From Euphorbia lathyris (Eukaryota; Streptophyta; Magnoliopsida; Malpighiales; Euphorbiaceae): a stretch of 64,000 bases of DNA. The notes beneath the pieces are model-generated. The model did not search any database. It saw nothing but the letters and a program-made list of their open reading frames with translations, and was not told where the DNA came from. Position 1 is the first letter of the stretch. Each line of letters opens with the position of its first letter. Positions 21,799-33,334 of the stretch are shown piece after piece. The position numbers and the translations under genes were made by a program. The DNA lies in assembly GCF_963576675.1 (NCBI RefSeq), contig NC_088911.1:86643256-86707255 (forward strand), read 5' to 3'.

Positions 21799-23065
21799 GT
21801 TCTAACTATTAAGCTCATGTACGATTGGCTTATATCTCCTCCTACTCAATAGCATTGGAGTCGTTTTTAAAGGTGTCAAAGTGTTCCTCTTGCATACTCG
21901 CTTATTGGATGGCGGGCTTATCTTGGGTACTTACCGAAACATGATCAGCTTCAGTTGTGCGGCTGTCAAGTTGTTTCTCGTTGCAGTTTGTGCTCGTTAG
22001 ATACTGAAATGCTGGACCACCTTTTTGTCTCCTGTCGGTTTTCCAAATTTCTTTGGCATGGTGTTAGCTCATTGTTTGGAAGATGAATTAACACAAACTC
22101 AACTCTTAGGAATCTGGTTAATCATGTTGTTATTTAACGTTTCAGTACTCAATTAGCTGATCTATGGGCCGCAGTAATTGTTAATATGGTTTGGGCTCTA
22201 TGGCTTGCTCGTAATAGGTCCATTTTTTAGGATAAGAGGGCTGATACTTCGGTCACGCTGAGACAGATTTGGGGAGCTGTTCGTGAATCTACTCACACTA
22301 GATGGGGCTCCGTTTGGAATTCGCTAGCTGAACTTTAAATCTTAGGTGAGCTCGGGATTGAAAAGCGTCTTGCTAAGGCTTCGCGCATTACTCTGATTTT
22401 TTGGCAACCACCTCTGAGGGATTGGATTAAGATCAATACTGATGTCACGGGTGCTCTTGGTCCTGCGGGTTACAGATGTATTTATCGCTCGCATACTGAC
22501 ATGTGCCTTGGTGCGTTTGCTTTTCCGATTGAAAGTTCCTTTGCTTATCTTGCTGAACTATCTGCTGCTGTTTATGCCATTGACATGGCTATCAGCAAAG
22601 GTTGGTGGAAAATTTGGCTTGCAAGCGACTCAATGTATGTTGTGCAGATGTTCAAATCTAAATCTTGTTCGGTTCCTTGGTTGCTTACACAAAAATGGTT
22701 CAATTGTTTAAATCAGATTGATTATGTGGCTTTTGTGATTTCTCATATTTTTCGTGAAGGTAATCATGTTGCGAACTCGCTTGCAAATTATGGGCGGACG
22801 GCAACATCATCGACTTGGTGGGATGTTGTCTCGGATTTTTGTGGATCGATCTTTTATCATGATCGTGTAGGACGTTGCATTTATCGTTTTTCCTAATTTT
22901 TTTTTGCTTCATTTTATTCTTTATTCTTTTTGTATTATGACATTTATTTATTCTTTTAATAAATTTGGTTCAGGGCTTTTTTGGGTCTGTGGTGGGGGTG
23001 CCAGCATTGCTGGGATGTTCGCCGCTTGCCTTTCATCGCTAACCAATCTTTAATAAAAAATGTAT
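21799..23065 (+). pseudogene. LINE 3' part: zinc-binding region, RNase H and 3' UTR
   Basis: This continues the LINE cut by element B. At 21830-22080 a broken frame reads WRAYLGYLPKHDQLQLCG, CSLCSLDTEMLDHLFVSC, which is the zf-RVT segment of plant L1 elements. At 22501-22896 an RNase H-like domain is open (AELSAAVYAIDMAISKG, ASDSMYVVQMF, HIFREGNHVANSLANYG). A 3' UTR follows to about 23065, ending in TTAATAAAAAATG. Several in-frame stops lie before the RNase H part, so it is dead. Confidence 0.85.
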
Positions 23066-24164
23066 TAGGCCAATTAATTTTTTTCTGTTTACTTTTTCTA
23101 TTTTATAAACTATAAAATAATTACTCTCGTTAAAGTGGAAAAAGCAAAACAATTATTATGATTAATTATCTAAAGTAATTTAAAAAGTACTCATTCATTC
23201 CATTATATAAGTTATTCTAACTTGTGTCACATAAATTAAGAAATATAATTAATATAGAGTAAAATTAATGAATTTGTATTGGTTAACTAACAAAATTATC
23301 TCTCATGTAAGGTTGGTGAATAAGCCTTGTAATTTTCAAAAACACATGGACCAAGACAAAAATTTAATGTTTGGACTGGAAAACTAAACTAAAAATTCTT
23401 GAAAAACTAGAAAGACTTATATTTTGAAAAAAAAAACTCAATTGCTAGAATGACTTATAAAAAGAAACCGGTGAGTAATGCTAATACCTAGAGATGTCAT
23501 ATTTCCAAACCTTTATCCATAGATCATTGTACTGTGAGTTTTCTCTATAACCATAATTAATAGGTTACTCTTCTGAAATATTATTAGAAGCATTTCAAGT
23601 GTTACATAACTTTTATGAGCAGGTTAAATATTAAGTTCGAATGAATTATACTGGAAAAAAGTAAACTTTAATTAGAAAAGTAAAACTTAAAAGAGTGCTT
23701 ACACAACCTCAAACTCATTGAAATCCAATTTTAAAAGAAAATAGTAAACTATCACAAAAATAAAGTTGATTATTTTGGACAACTTTAACTAAATTCCAAA
23801 AAGAACATGATTTTAGCATTGTTATAATGAGATCCATCGTAAAGAAGATGTTCCAGTTAATTATAACTTCACCTTTGGAATGCACTTAAACATTATTAAG
23901 TATTAACCAAATGCTTATATATATGATAAATAATTCCAAAAAATAAATTAATAAAGAAGTTTCAAGAGCTGGGAGATATAGGAGGTTTGACACTTAAAAG
24001 CAATTAATAGAGAATTTAAGCAAGATCAGCTTTTAGAAAAGAGGATAAAAATGTAAAAAAAAAAAATCTAGATAATGACATGTAAGTGTTGTTGATGTTG
24101 ATATGTCACTATTATAAAAAGCTATATATTTTAGATTTTATATATAGTATATATGAAAACTATA
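23066..24164. other. AT-rich spacer, nothing recognised
   Basis: Between the LINE end and copia element F. The ORFs are short and I see no domain, RNA gene or repeat structure. Confidence 0.6.
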
Positions 24165-24388
24165 CTTTAGAACTTTATTAATCTGTAAAACAGTTTCTTG
24201 ATAATACAAACGAGCTATTACATTGCTTTTTATACTAAGAGATCACACACTTAAAGAAACTTAAGCGGTATTTTTCCCGCCGGAATGATGACAGTTGTTG
24301 ATGAGTTGTTGAGGATGGCTTGTGATGATTGTAGAAAGAATGTACAAGGATTATCACATCACTAATGAGTAATGATCATGCTTTCACA
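24165..24388 (-). repeat. 3' LTR of copia element F
   Basis: On the minus strand it starts TGTGAAAGCATGATC right after the polypurine tract and ends near 24165 (end approximate). It matches the 5' LTR at 42722-42957. Confidence 0.65.
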
Positions 24389-25630
24389 ACCCCTCCTTAA
24401 GATGGAGATTGGGAAGCATCGAGCAATCCCATCTTGGACAAAGATAGTAGCATATATATGCTTGAGGCTCAAAATTTTTGTGAAAAAATATGTAAGTTGT
24501 TGTGTAGCTTGTATATAAGAGGTAACTATAAAACCATTGGTACATTTTCTCTTATGAGATGACAATCAATGTCCATATATTTTGTTTGCTCATGTGAAAC
24601 ATGATTATTTACTAATGCAATTGCAGATTTACTATCACAGTGCATTGTTATTGGCAATTGAACTTTTAGTCCAAAATCACTTAACAAATATTGAATCCAT
24701 TTTAACTCACAACTTGTTGAAGTCATGCTTTTATACTCTGCTTCAGCTGAAGATCGACTCGCAGTTGCTTGTTTTTTTATTTTCCAAGAAATCATCGAAG
24801 ATCCCAATAATATGCACGAGTCTATCATTGACCTCCTTGTCTCTTTAAACTTCCCTTAGTCTATATGACAATATGAAGTGACTGTAGTTAAATCTGAACT
24901 TCTAGGACAAAACAAACCATACTTGATTGTGCTTTTTAAATATTTAAGCACATGCAAGGTTGTCTTCAAATGATGATCACATGGAATCTACATGTGCTGA
25001 CTTAACTGTTGTGTGGGAAAAGTCAGCTCAAGTTTAGTAAATTGAAGATATAATAATCATCCCACTAATCCGTGATAAGTAGCATGATTTGAAAGTAGAG
25101 TGCCTGGATCAGTGAGCACTATACCAAGGAAATATTTGGCTTCTCTAAGATCCTTGATAGTGAAAAGCATGTGAAGCTACACCTTGACTACCTCTATACT
25201 TTCAACATGAGCATTCATGATATGTATGCCATCCACATACATTAATAAGGCCATAAATTTGGAATCATCTTGTTCTGTATTTTACAACCATAAACAATGG
25301 TCATTTGGTGATCTTTTAAAGCCATATGCAAGTAACTGACTGGAGATTTCCTTATGTCATTGGCGCCCGACTTGTTTTAGTCTATAAAGGGACTTAACAA
25401 TTTTACATGTCTGGCCTTTAATTGCCTTTCTATACCTCAATGGTGGTTCCAAATAGATATCCTCATCCAAATATCCATGCAAATAAGCATTGTTGATATC
25501 CACCTGTTATATTTTTCAACTTCTGGCCGCCCCAATAGCAAAAAAAAAACATTTTAATTGTGACTGAATTGGCCACTAGACTAAAGCTTTCATGATAATC
25601 AATACCAAATTCCCACTTGTAGCCTTTGAC
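24389..25630 (-). pseudogene. Copia F pol, 3' part: RT and RNase H
   Basis: On the minus strand it starts at the RT codons GYKWEFGIDYHESFSLVANS, directly continuing the VKG at 41336. The RT middle carries stops and frame changes. RNase H is readable at 24526-24828 (SSMISWKIKKQATASRSSAEAEYKSM, CDSKSAIALVNNHVSHEQTKY). The C-terminal tail ends in the LSKMGLLDASQSPS-type sequence just before the polypurine tract. No intact product is possible. Confidence 0.85.
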
Positions 25631-26585
25631 GGGTAATTTTCATGCGTGGTGTACAACGTTTACCCTATTTCGCATTTTGGTATACAACTTTCATTTTGTC
25701 TCACTAATATGTACGACCTTATGGGTGACCGCACACTATGGTGTACAGCAGGTAAAAATGACCGATCAATGTTTAGTCAACTCACCACCTCAGCATTTTT
25801 CATCCTACTCATTTTAAAAAGTAGGACCCATTCCTTATGGAATAACTAAAATACCTTTATCCCTAATATAATTACTAAAATACCCTTATGCAACTCATCT
25901 TCCTATCGTTCCTTTTCTCTCTCTAATCCTCCCTCTCCAACTCCCCTCTATCTCTAAAAAAAAGATCTAGAATTTGGAATCCATTCTTTTCACGTTGCTC
26001 AATTTCTGGAATTTAGAAACAGTGTTTGTCATCTTCAAATTGAATCTTTCTTTTCACGTCTAAAAAAACTACACGAAGTTAGTGGTGACTATTTGAAGAA
26101 TTGCACGAAATAGAAGATTAGTTTACCATCTAAGCATTGTGTTGGAGTTTAGTGTCCTAAAGACAATTGTTTTAGGATATAAATATTAATGAATAAATTG
26201 TCTATTTAGTCATTTGTTTAATCAGATATATATCATTAAAATGTAACTATATATAAAGGCACAAATCTTTCATAAAGAAAGTAATCCTAAGTTTATTTAA
26301 GTAGTTATAAAGTGTTCATACAAGCATGAAGTGAGACTATACTTTATAATACACCAATAGACTTAAAATCAACCCAAGTCAAGTAATATGTTATAGGGGT
26401 TGGCATATTACTGTTGAGACTTGCATGTAACAGTGTTTTCTGTCGAGACAGAAAGCTGATCTCACAAGCTTTAGATATTTAGATATCTTGACAGTTACAT
26501 GGATCCGGTGAAGGAGTTCATTAGGATTGGGACCCGACTTGAGATAACAGTATGGATTGATTTATGTAATGTGTCAACTGTTCAT

Positions 26586-27922
26586 TGTTGAAACACCTTT
26601 CCACATAATTTTAATTTGACAAAATTGTTTAAGTATAATTAAAATACATATTCTAAACACACCAAGTTTAAATGCTTTAATTTATTCTACTAATGTGTTT
26701 GTTCAATGTTGAGTTAAAACTGTTATAAGACATAAGGATTAAATGGCCCAAGCCCATTACGGAAGCCAAGGCCCAAGTCAAACAACTCAGTACACTTGGC
26801 CCGCGTATGTCAAGACGTTGCCGTTTTGAACAAAACGCAACTCAGCAAACGGAAGGATCTAGAAGACCTTCGGGAACAACTTCAAGATGAAGCTGCTGAG
26901 TAGTCTCGACAAACGTACAAGACAGCAGCTGGTGAAGGAAAACTTCCAGACAAAGTGTTTCCTCTTTTGGCAAAGTTCAGACGACACAGTATACTATCCA
27001 GTTGACCTTACCATAAAAGGAGAGACCATCTGCTGAGCTGACCGAGGACAGAAGATACACGATTGTGATTGGCCGAGAGCTCTGAGCAAGTTAGGATGAC
27101 AACGACATATAGCCGTTTCCCTCCAACGGTTATTTTGAAATTCGAAATGACCGACGCCCAGACGTCTCTATAAATAGTGCCATCATAAGCTTCACAAGAC
27201 ACAAAACTTGATTAAGCAGTTACGCTGACCAAATTTCTACACAAGTTCTGCAAGCCAGAAGCAAAGCAGATCTTACACTACAATTTCTTATATTTGTGTA
27301 AAAGTCTAGAGTGATTGTTAAATCGTCTAAAGTGTCTTAGCACATCTTTGTATTAGGACAAAACACTTATCATTTCTAGAGATAGAAAGGAGAGGCTGAG
27401 TACTCGGTTTTAAGTACTCAGCGTGAGATTAGGATTGAGTAGAAGTATAGAGGAAGGTACTCTTATCATACTCAATTGCTGATATTGCAAAGGGTTTGAG
27501 GCTCTACCTTTAAAGAGCTCAGTAGAGGATTTGAAATCTCGGAACGTGTTCCGGGGATAGGACGTAGGCTTAGAAGAAGCCGAACCTGGATAAATCTGCT
27601 GAGTGAAATATTTCTTACCTTTAACTCCTTATTTATATTGCTTGCTTTAAATAATCAAAACTGACCAAGTATAGAGGTCAAATTGAGTTGTGCGCGTTGA
27701 ACGTCTGAGCTGAGGAATAGACTCTAAGTGCTATCTCCTGACTCAAGCTAAGAAACTGACCTAGTCACCTGTTGACTAAGCCAGTATCTTGCTGTTTACT
27801 CAGCGCCGATGTTCAAACCTTTTTCTTTAGAAAAAGAAGTCTGCCCTAATTGAGAAAAAGTTTAAATAGTTCCTAACCCCCCCCCCTTGGAACTATACTT
27901 GCAACCTTACAAGGGACCAACA
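26586..27922 (+). repeat. 5' LTR of element C
   Basis: 1337 bp, TGTTGAAACACC...GGGACCAACA. TATA box CTATAAATAG at 27168-27177; leader stem-loop at 27395-27422. Confidence 0.95.
27395..27422 (+). other. LTR leader stem-loop, element C copy
   Basis: GCTGAGTACT (27395-27404) pairs perfectly with AGTACTCAGC (27413-27422), loop CGGTTTTA. The 3' LTR carries the same stem. Confidence 0.65.
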
Positions 27923-27924
27923 AG

Positions 27925-27936
27925 TGGTATCAGAGC
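27925..27936 (+). promoter_or_regulatory. Primer-binding site of element C
   Basis: TGGTATCAGAGC, the initiator-Met tRNA type, two bases after the 5' LTR. Confidence 0.95.
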
Positions 27937-27984
27937 TTAAAAGCTCACTCTAAAAGGTCTAACAACCTTGAGCTGATCCCTACC

Positions 27985-29715
27985 ATGGGCGAAAACAGCA
28001 CTCGGTTTCTCTCTGGAAACCAAACAACTCAAATACTGCCTGAGGGGCTGTCCATTACTAGGCCTCCCCTATTCTTCGGGTCAAACTATACCTTCTGGAA
28101 GAATAGGATGAAGAACTTCATTCAGGCTACAAACATGAGTGCATGTCTATCTATAGTCCAAGGCCCATTTGTACCTGTCGAAGTTGTGGCTGGCCAAACA
28201 GTTGTAAAAGCTGAGGCCAAATGGACAGAGGATGATCTTAAGAAGCTCCAAAACCATGCTTCGGCTATCAATATGCTTCACTGTGCGCTCGATGCTGCAG
28301 AATATAATAAAATCTCAGGTTGTGAGTCGGCACAAGAGATCTGGAGAAAGCTGGAAGTCACCTACGAGGGAACAAATAAAGTAAAAGAATCCAAGGTGAA
28401 TCAGCAGATGGGACTGTACGAGCTGTTCGAGATGAACAATTATAAGGGCATTTCAGACATGAATGCAAGGTTTACCAACATCATTAATGAGCTAAAGAGA
28501 CTTGAGAAAATCTTCACTGAGGAAGAACAAGTCAAAAAGATTCTCAGGAGTCTTCCTAAAGACTGGCAAGCAAAGAAGACAGCAGTTGAGGAAGCTCAGG
28601 ATTTAACCACCTACAAATACGATGAACTCATCAGTTCATTGCTGACCCATGAGATATCCATGAAAAACTTTGAGGTGAAGGAAAAATCTGAAGACAAGAA
28701 GCAGAAGTCACTTGTCATGAAAGCTGACTCCACTGACGGGAGTTCAACTGACGATGAGGAGATGGCTATGTTCACAAGGAAGATGAAAAGGCTATTCAAG
28801 AAGAGTGACAAATACTCTAAAAAGCCTTACAGAAAGTTTGACAAGTATAAGGCTGACTCAAGTGACAGCAAATACAGAAAGGACAGCTCAAAGCCCATTA
28901 CATGCTTTGAGTGCCATCAAACTGGCCATATTAAGTCAAACTGCCCCACACTGAGGAAAGACAAGAAAAGTGGGAAGAAAGCAATCGTGGCTACTTGGAG
29001 CGACAGTGATGAGTCTTCATCTACAGAAACTGAGGCCACCGAGTCAGCGAAGATATGCTTCATGGCTGACGAACTTGCTGAGCCATGTGTCTCTGAGCAT
29101 GCTGACCTATCAGAAGACGAGGAGCAATCAAATGAGGTAATTTCTCTTCCCCAGCTCAGAAATGATATGGTTAATGCCCTGAGTGATCTCTATACACTTG
29201 TCAAGAAGTGTAATAAGAAAGTTAGAGCACTCACCAGGCGCTGTGACGAAGTGGAAGAGGTCAAACTGAGTGACCTCAGATTCCTTCTTCAGGACAATTC
29301 GACTCTGCATGATAACATGAAGATCATGCATGAGTATGTCTCTGAAGTCCAGTCAGTTTCAAAGAAACTGAGGAAGGAAGTCACAACCATCCAGAACCAA
29401 CTAAAGGTTCCAAATAAAAATAACATTCCTCTGAGAACTCAATACCAAGGTACTCGGCAGAGATGGAATCCCCAACGAAAAGTCCAGTGTGACTTTTGTG
29501 GGAAGTTAGGATACACCACTAAGGTGTGCTGGCACGCTCAGCACTGGGGTGCTGACAAGTCAGTAAAAAATCCTAAACAGAAGGTCAATTGTGACTTCTG
29601 TGGAAAGAATGGCCATACTGTCCATGTATGTCGCCATAAAATAAAATATGATGCTATACCTGTTGCACCTAACAAGTCAGGACCCAAAAAGAATTGGGTA
29701 CCTAAAAGTAACTAG
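27985..29715 (+). CDS. gag: Gag polyprotein of Sirevirus-type element C (intact, 576 aa)
   Basis: Structural protein that would form the virus-like particle and package element RNA in the cytoplasm. The frame is open from the ATG 49 bases after the primer site. The N-terminal half is a copia gag domain (NYTFWKNRMKNFI, EIWRKLEVTYEG, LRSLPKDW). A Lys/Ser/Asp-rich linker follows. Three zinc knuckles are visible: CFECHQTGHIKSNC near residue 308; CDFCGKLGYTTKVC, where the usual His is Tyr; and CDFCGKNGHTVHVC. Several knuckles are usual for Sirevirus gag. Of the gag and pol copies in the window it is the only one without a stop or frameshift. Confidence 0.9.
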   Translation: MGENSTRFLSGNQTTQILPEGLSITRPPLFFGSNYTFWKNRMKNFIQATNMSACLSIVQGPFVPVEVVAGQTVVKAEAKWTEDDLKKLQNHASAINMLHCALDAAEYNKISGCESAQEIWRKLEVTYEGTNKVKESKVNQQMGLYELFEMNNYKGISDMNARFTNIINELKRLEKIFTEEEQVKKILRSLPKDWQAKKTAVEEAQDLTTYKYDELISSLLTHEISMKNFEVKEKSEDKKQKSLVMKADSTDGSSTDDEEMAMFTRKMKRLFKKSDKYSKKPYRKFDKYKADSSDSKYRKDSSKPITCFECHQTGHIKSNCPTLRKDKKSGKKAIVATWSDSDESSSTETEATESAKICFMADELAEPCVSEHADLSEDEEQSNEVISLPQLRNDMVNALSDLYTLVKKCNKKVRALTRRCDEVEEVKLSDLRFLLQDNSTLHDNMKIMHEYVSEVQSVSKKLRKEVTTIQNQLKVPNKNNIPLRTQYQGTRQRWNPQRKVQCDFCGKLGYTTKVCWHAQHWGADKSVKNPKQKVNCDFCGKNGHTVHVCRHKIKYDAIPVAPNKSGPKKNWVPKSN

Positions 29716-29720
29716 TTACA

Positions 29721-32700
29721 ATGCAGGTAAGCCTGAGATGTGCCGAGAAGTCAAAGATGTGGTATATTGACAGCGCATGCTCAAGGCATATGACGGGTGA
29801 TGAAACTTAGTTCATCACGTTTGAGTGTAAACGATGAGGGAGCGTAAGTTTTGGAGACAACAAGAAGGGTAAGATAGTAGGGTCAGGAACCATCGGAGGT
29901 AATCCTACTATTGAATCTGTCTCCCTAGTCAGCGGACTCAAATATAAGTTACTCAGCGTAGCTCAGCTATGTGACAATGGGAGAGAAGTTATATTTGATG
30001 CTACTGGATGTAAAATATATGAGGGTAAAACAAATGAGTTAATTTTAACTGCCCCTCGGATAGATAATGTCTTTATGCTAGACTTAGAGAAAAAGTTTTC
30101 AAAAACTGTGTGCTTAGTATCAAAGGAAAAAAATTCCTGGCTATGGCACAAGAGACTTGGTCATGTAAGCATGGACCTCCTGGCCAAACTAGCAAGAAAG
30201 CAATTGGTTGAGGGACTGCCTGAACTTAAATTTCAAAAAGATCAGTTATGCCACGCTTGCCAATCTGGAAAACAAACCAAGCAATCTTTTCATAGCAAAA
30301 ATATTGTCTCAACTAAACGTCCGTTAGAGTTGCTACACTTGGATCTCTTTGGTCCAGTCCAGCCGCTGAGTCTGGATGGAAGAAGATTTTCCTTGGTCAT
30401 TGTAGATGACTTCTCTCGGTATACGTGGGTTATCTTGCTGACCAGCAAGGATGAGACCTTTGAGACATTTTCAAATTTGGTTAGAAAAATTGAAAATGAA
30501 AAAGACCTAAAATTAGCTCATATCCGTAGTGATAACGGTGGAGAATTCAAGAACCAAAAGTTTGTTGAATTCTGTGAAGCCAGCGGCATTGACCACAATT
30601 TTTCTGCTCCTAGAACACCTCAGCAAAATGGGGTTGTGGAAAGGAAGAACACAACTCTGGTTGAAATAGCCAGGACAATGCTGGATGAGCATAGGCTTCC
30701 AAAGTATTTTTGGGGAGAAGCTGTTAACACAGCATGTTATATTCTTAATAGGGCTCTAGTTAGACCTATACTCAAGAAAACCCCCTAGAACTTTGGAAAG
30801 GACGAAAGCCCAATATTGGATACTTTCGTGCCTTTGGCTGTAGATGTTTTATTTTAAATACCAAAGATAGCTTAGCAAAGTTTGATTCAAAAGCTGATGA
30901 GGCTATCTTTTTGGGCTACTCAACAAACAGCAAAGCATACAAAGTTTTTAATAAACGAACTCAAGTTTTAGAAGAGTCTATACATGTAGAGTTTGACGAA
31001 ACTGACCCTGCAGGTAGATACCAGCTGCTGACCGAAGATGATCCACACTCAGTAACCATCGCTGACCCAGAACCAGCTACTGAGTCATTCATGAAAAGGC
31101 TGACCAAGAGTAAGAGTGAACCTAAGATTACTTTTACTGACCCATCTACTTCTACAGAGATTGTTGAAACAGAAACAGCACAAGACATAAATCTACCTAA
31201 AGAGATAAGGATCCCAAGAGGGCACTCAGAGAGTGCGATCCTTGATTCTGCTGGGAATACCCTGATGACGAGGAATCAACACAGGAAGTACCTCAACAAT
31301 GTTGCCTTCGTCTCAGTACAAGAACCGAAGAATTTCGCTGAAGCTGAGTACGATGAATTCTGGATGAACGCAATGCAAGAGGAGCTTGATCAATTCAGAA
31401 GAAACGATGTATGGGAGCTAGTACCTCATCCAAAGAGTCAAAAGACCATCAGAACAAGATGGGTCTTCAGGAACAAGATGGATGAACAAGGAAACGTAGT
31501 CAGGAACAAGGCAAGGCTTGTAGCTCAGGGCTACAGTCAGCAAGAAGGTATTGACTACGGTGAGACCTTTGCCCCAGTGGCAAGGCTAGAGGCAATTAGG
31601 ATTCTATGTGCATATGCATCTTACATGAATTTTAAGTTATTCCAAATGGATGTCAAAAGTGCATTTCTTAATGGAGTTATAAACGAGGAGGTTTATGTAA
31701 ATCAACCTCCAGTTTTTGAGGACCCTAAGTTCCCAAACCATGTTTACAAACTCAAAAAGGCTCTGTACGGCCTCAAGCAAGCACCACGTGCTTGGTATGA
31801 GAGGCTGACCAGTTTCCTGCTGACTAGAAATTACGTCAGGGGTAAAGCTGATACAACCTTATTCATTAAGAAAAAGGGTAAAGATACCCTGCTGGCCCAA
31901 ATTTATGTTGATGATATAATATTTGGTGCAACTAACGAATCAATGTGCAAGGAGTTCAGCAAACAAATGCAGACTGAGTTTGAAATGTCCATGATGGGAG
32001 AACTCAACTTCTTCCTCGGTCTTCAAATTAAACAAGGAAAGAATGGCATCTTCATCAGTCAAGCCAAATATGCCAAGGAGATATTAAAGAAATATGACTT
32101 GGAGAATTGCAAGCCAATATCCACTCCTATGGGCACTGACACTGTCCTCTGTGCTGACGAGAATGGTAAGTCAGTAGACAGCAAATTATATCGAGGTATG
32201 ATAGGCTCTCTACTTTACTTAACAACCAGTAGACCGGACATTCAGTTTTCAGTATGCTACTGTGCTAGATATCAATCTAACCCTAAGGAATCTCATTACA
32301 TTGCTGTAAAAAGAATCCTTAGATACTTGCAAAGCTCAGTGAATGCAGGTTTGTGGTATCCAAATACTCATGATTTTACACTCATCGGATACACTGACGC
32401 TGACTATGGACGAGATAAGCTGGAACGAAAAAGCACCTCTGGAGGATGCCACTTCTTAGGAAGCTGTCTTGTATCCTGGTTCAGGAAAAAGCAGGCGTCA
32501 GTAGCCTTGTCTACCACTGAAGCTGAGTACATTGCTGCTGGTCATTGTGTTGCTCAAGTCCTATGGATTAAGCAACAGCTTGAAGACTATGATGTTCAAA
32601 CGAAGACAATTGGAGTCAAATGTGACAACAAAAGTGCAATTGATCTTTCCAAGAACCCAATTCAACACAGCAGAATGAAGCATATCAGCATCAGACATCA

Positions 32701-32851
32701 CTTCATTAGAGACCATGTACTCAAGGGTGAGATCAAGCTGACCTTTGTCCCAACGGATGAACAGCTTGCGGATATCTTCACGAAGCCACTGGCCCGTGAG
32801 CAGTTCAGTATACTGAGAGAAGCAATTGGTATGTTTAATCCTCTTCAGTAA
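29721..32851 (+). pseudogene. pol of element C (protease, integrase, RT, RNase H), broken
   Basis: The ATG lies six bases after the gag stop in the -1 frame, as in B. Two stops hit the protease region: TAG 29808-29810 and TGA 29835-29837. The integrase zinc finger (WHKRLGH...CHACQSGK) and core (RSDNGGEF, NGVVERKN) are intact at 30075-30788. A 1-base deletion near 30787 then shifts the frame. From 30911 the RT ([14 protein letters not shown]) and RNase H ([17 protein letters not shown]) are open to the natural end [12 protein letters not shown] at 32851. Confidence 0.92.
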
Positions 32852-33334
32852 ATTCCTGTGTTAAATAAATATGAATGCTGAGTGAATTACTATGCTGAAT
32901 GATTGATTGTTTGCTGAGTAAGTCATTGAAACTGACTGAACATCAAATACTGAGTAACTTGCACACTGAGTAAATTAGTTTAAACTTAAACTTTAAAATC
33001 ATCCGTAAATGCATTACTGACCACTCAGAATATCAAACGCTTGACATTCTAAATACTGAGTGTTAGATCCGTTAGCATAAATGCAAAGCACGCGTATAGC
33101 CCTAGGATGACGTATTCGCCGTATGTGTCATAAATGCCAGGATCGTTGTTGGTACACAATCCCAAGGCAGAACTGACACATGGATTCGATTAAGATCCAT
33201 AACCGTTCATTCCGTCTATAAATTATGGGAATTTCCCCATCTTTTATTCTTTACGCTTAATCAATTCTAAAGGCAAAGAAACTACTTTGAACCTCTTCTC
33301 TCTCAAATTCCTCTAAGTTTTCCATATTCGAAGA
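32852..33334 (+). promoter_or_regulatory. pol-extra ORF spacer with TATA-like box (33217-33225), element C
   Basis: TATAAATTA about 115 bases before the extra-ORF ATG, followed by a leader rich in T and C (CCTCTTCTCTCTC), mirrors the layout in B. The block before it (TGTTAGATCCGTT; GACACATGGATTCGAT) is conserved between B and C although it does not code for protein. Confidence 0.5.
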
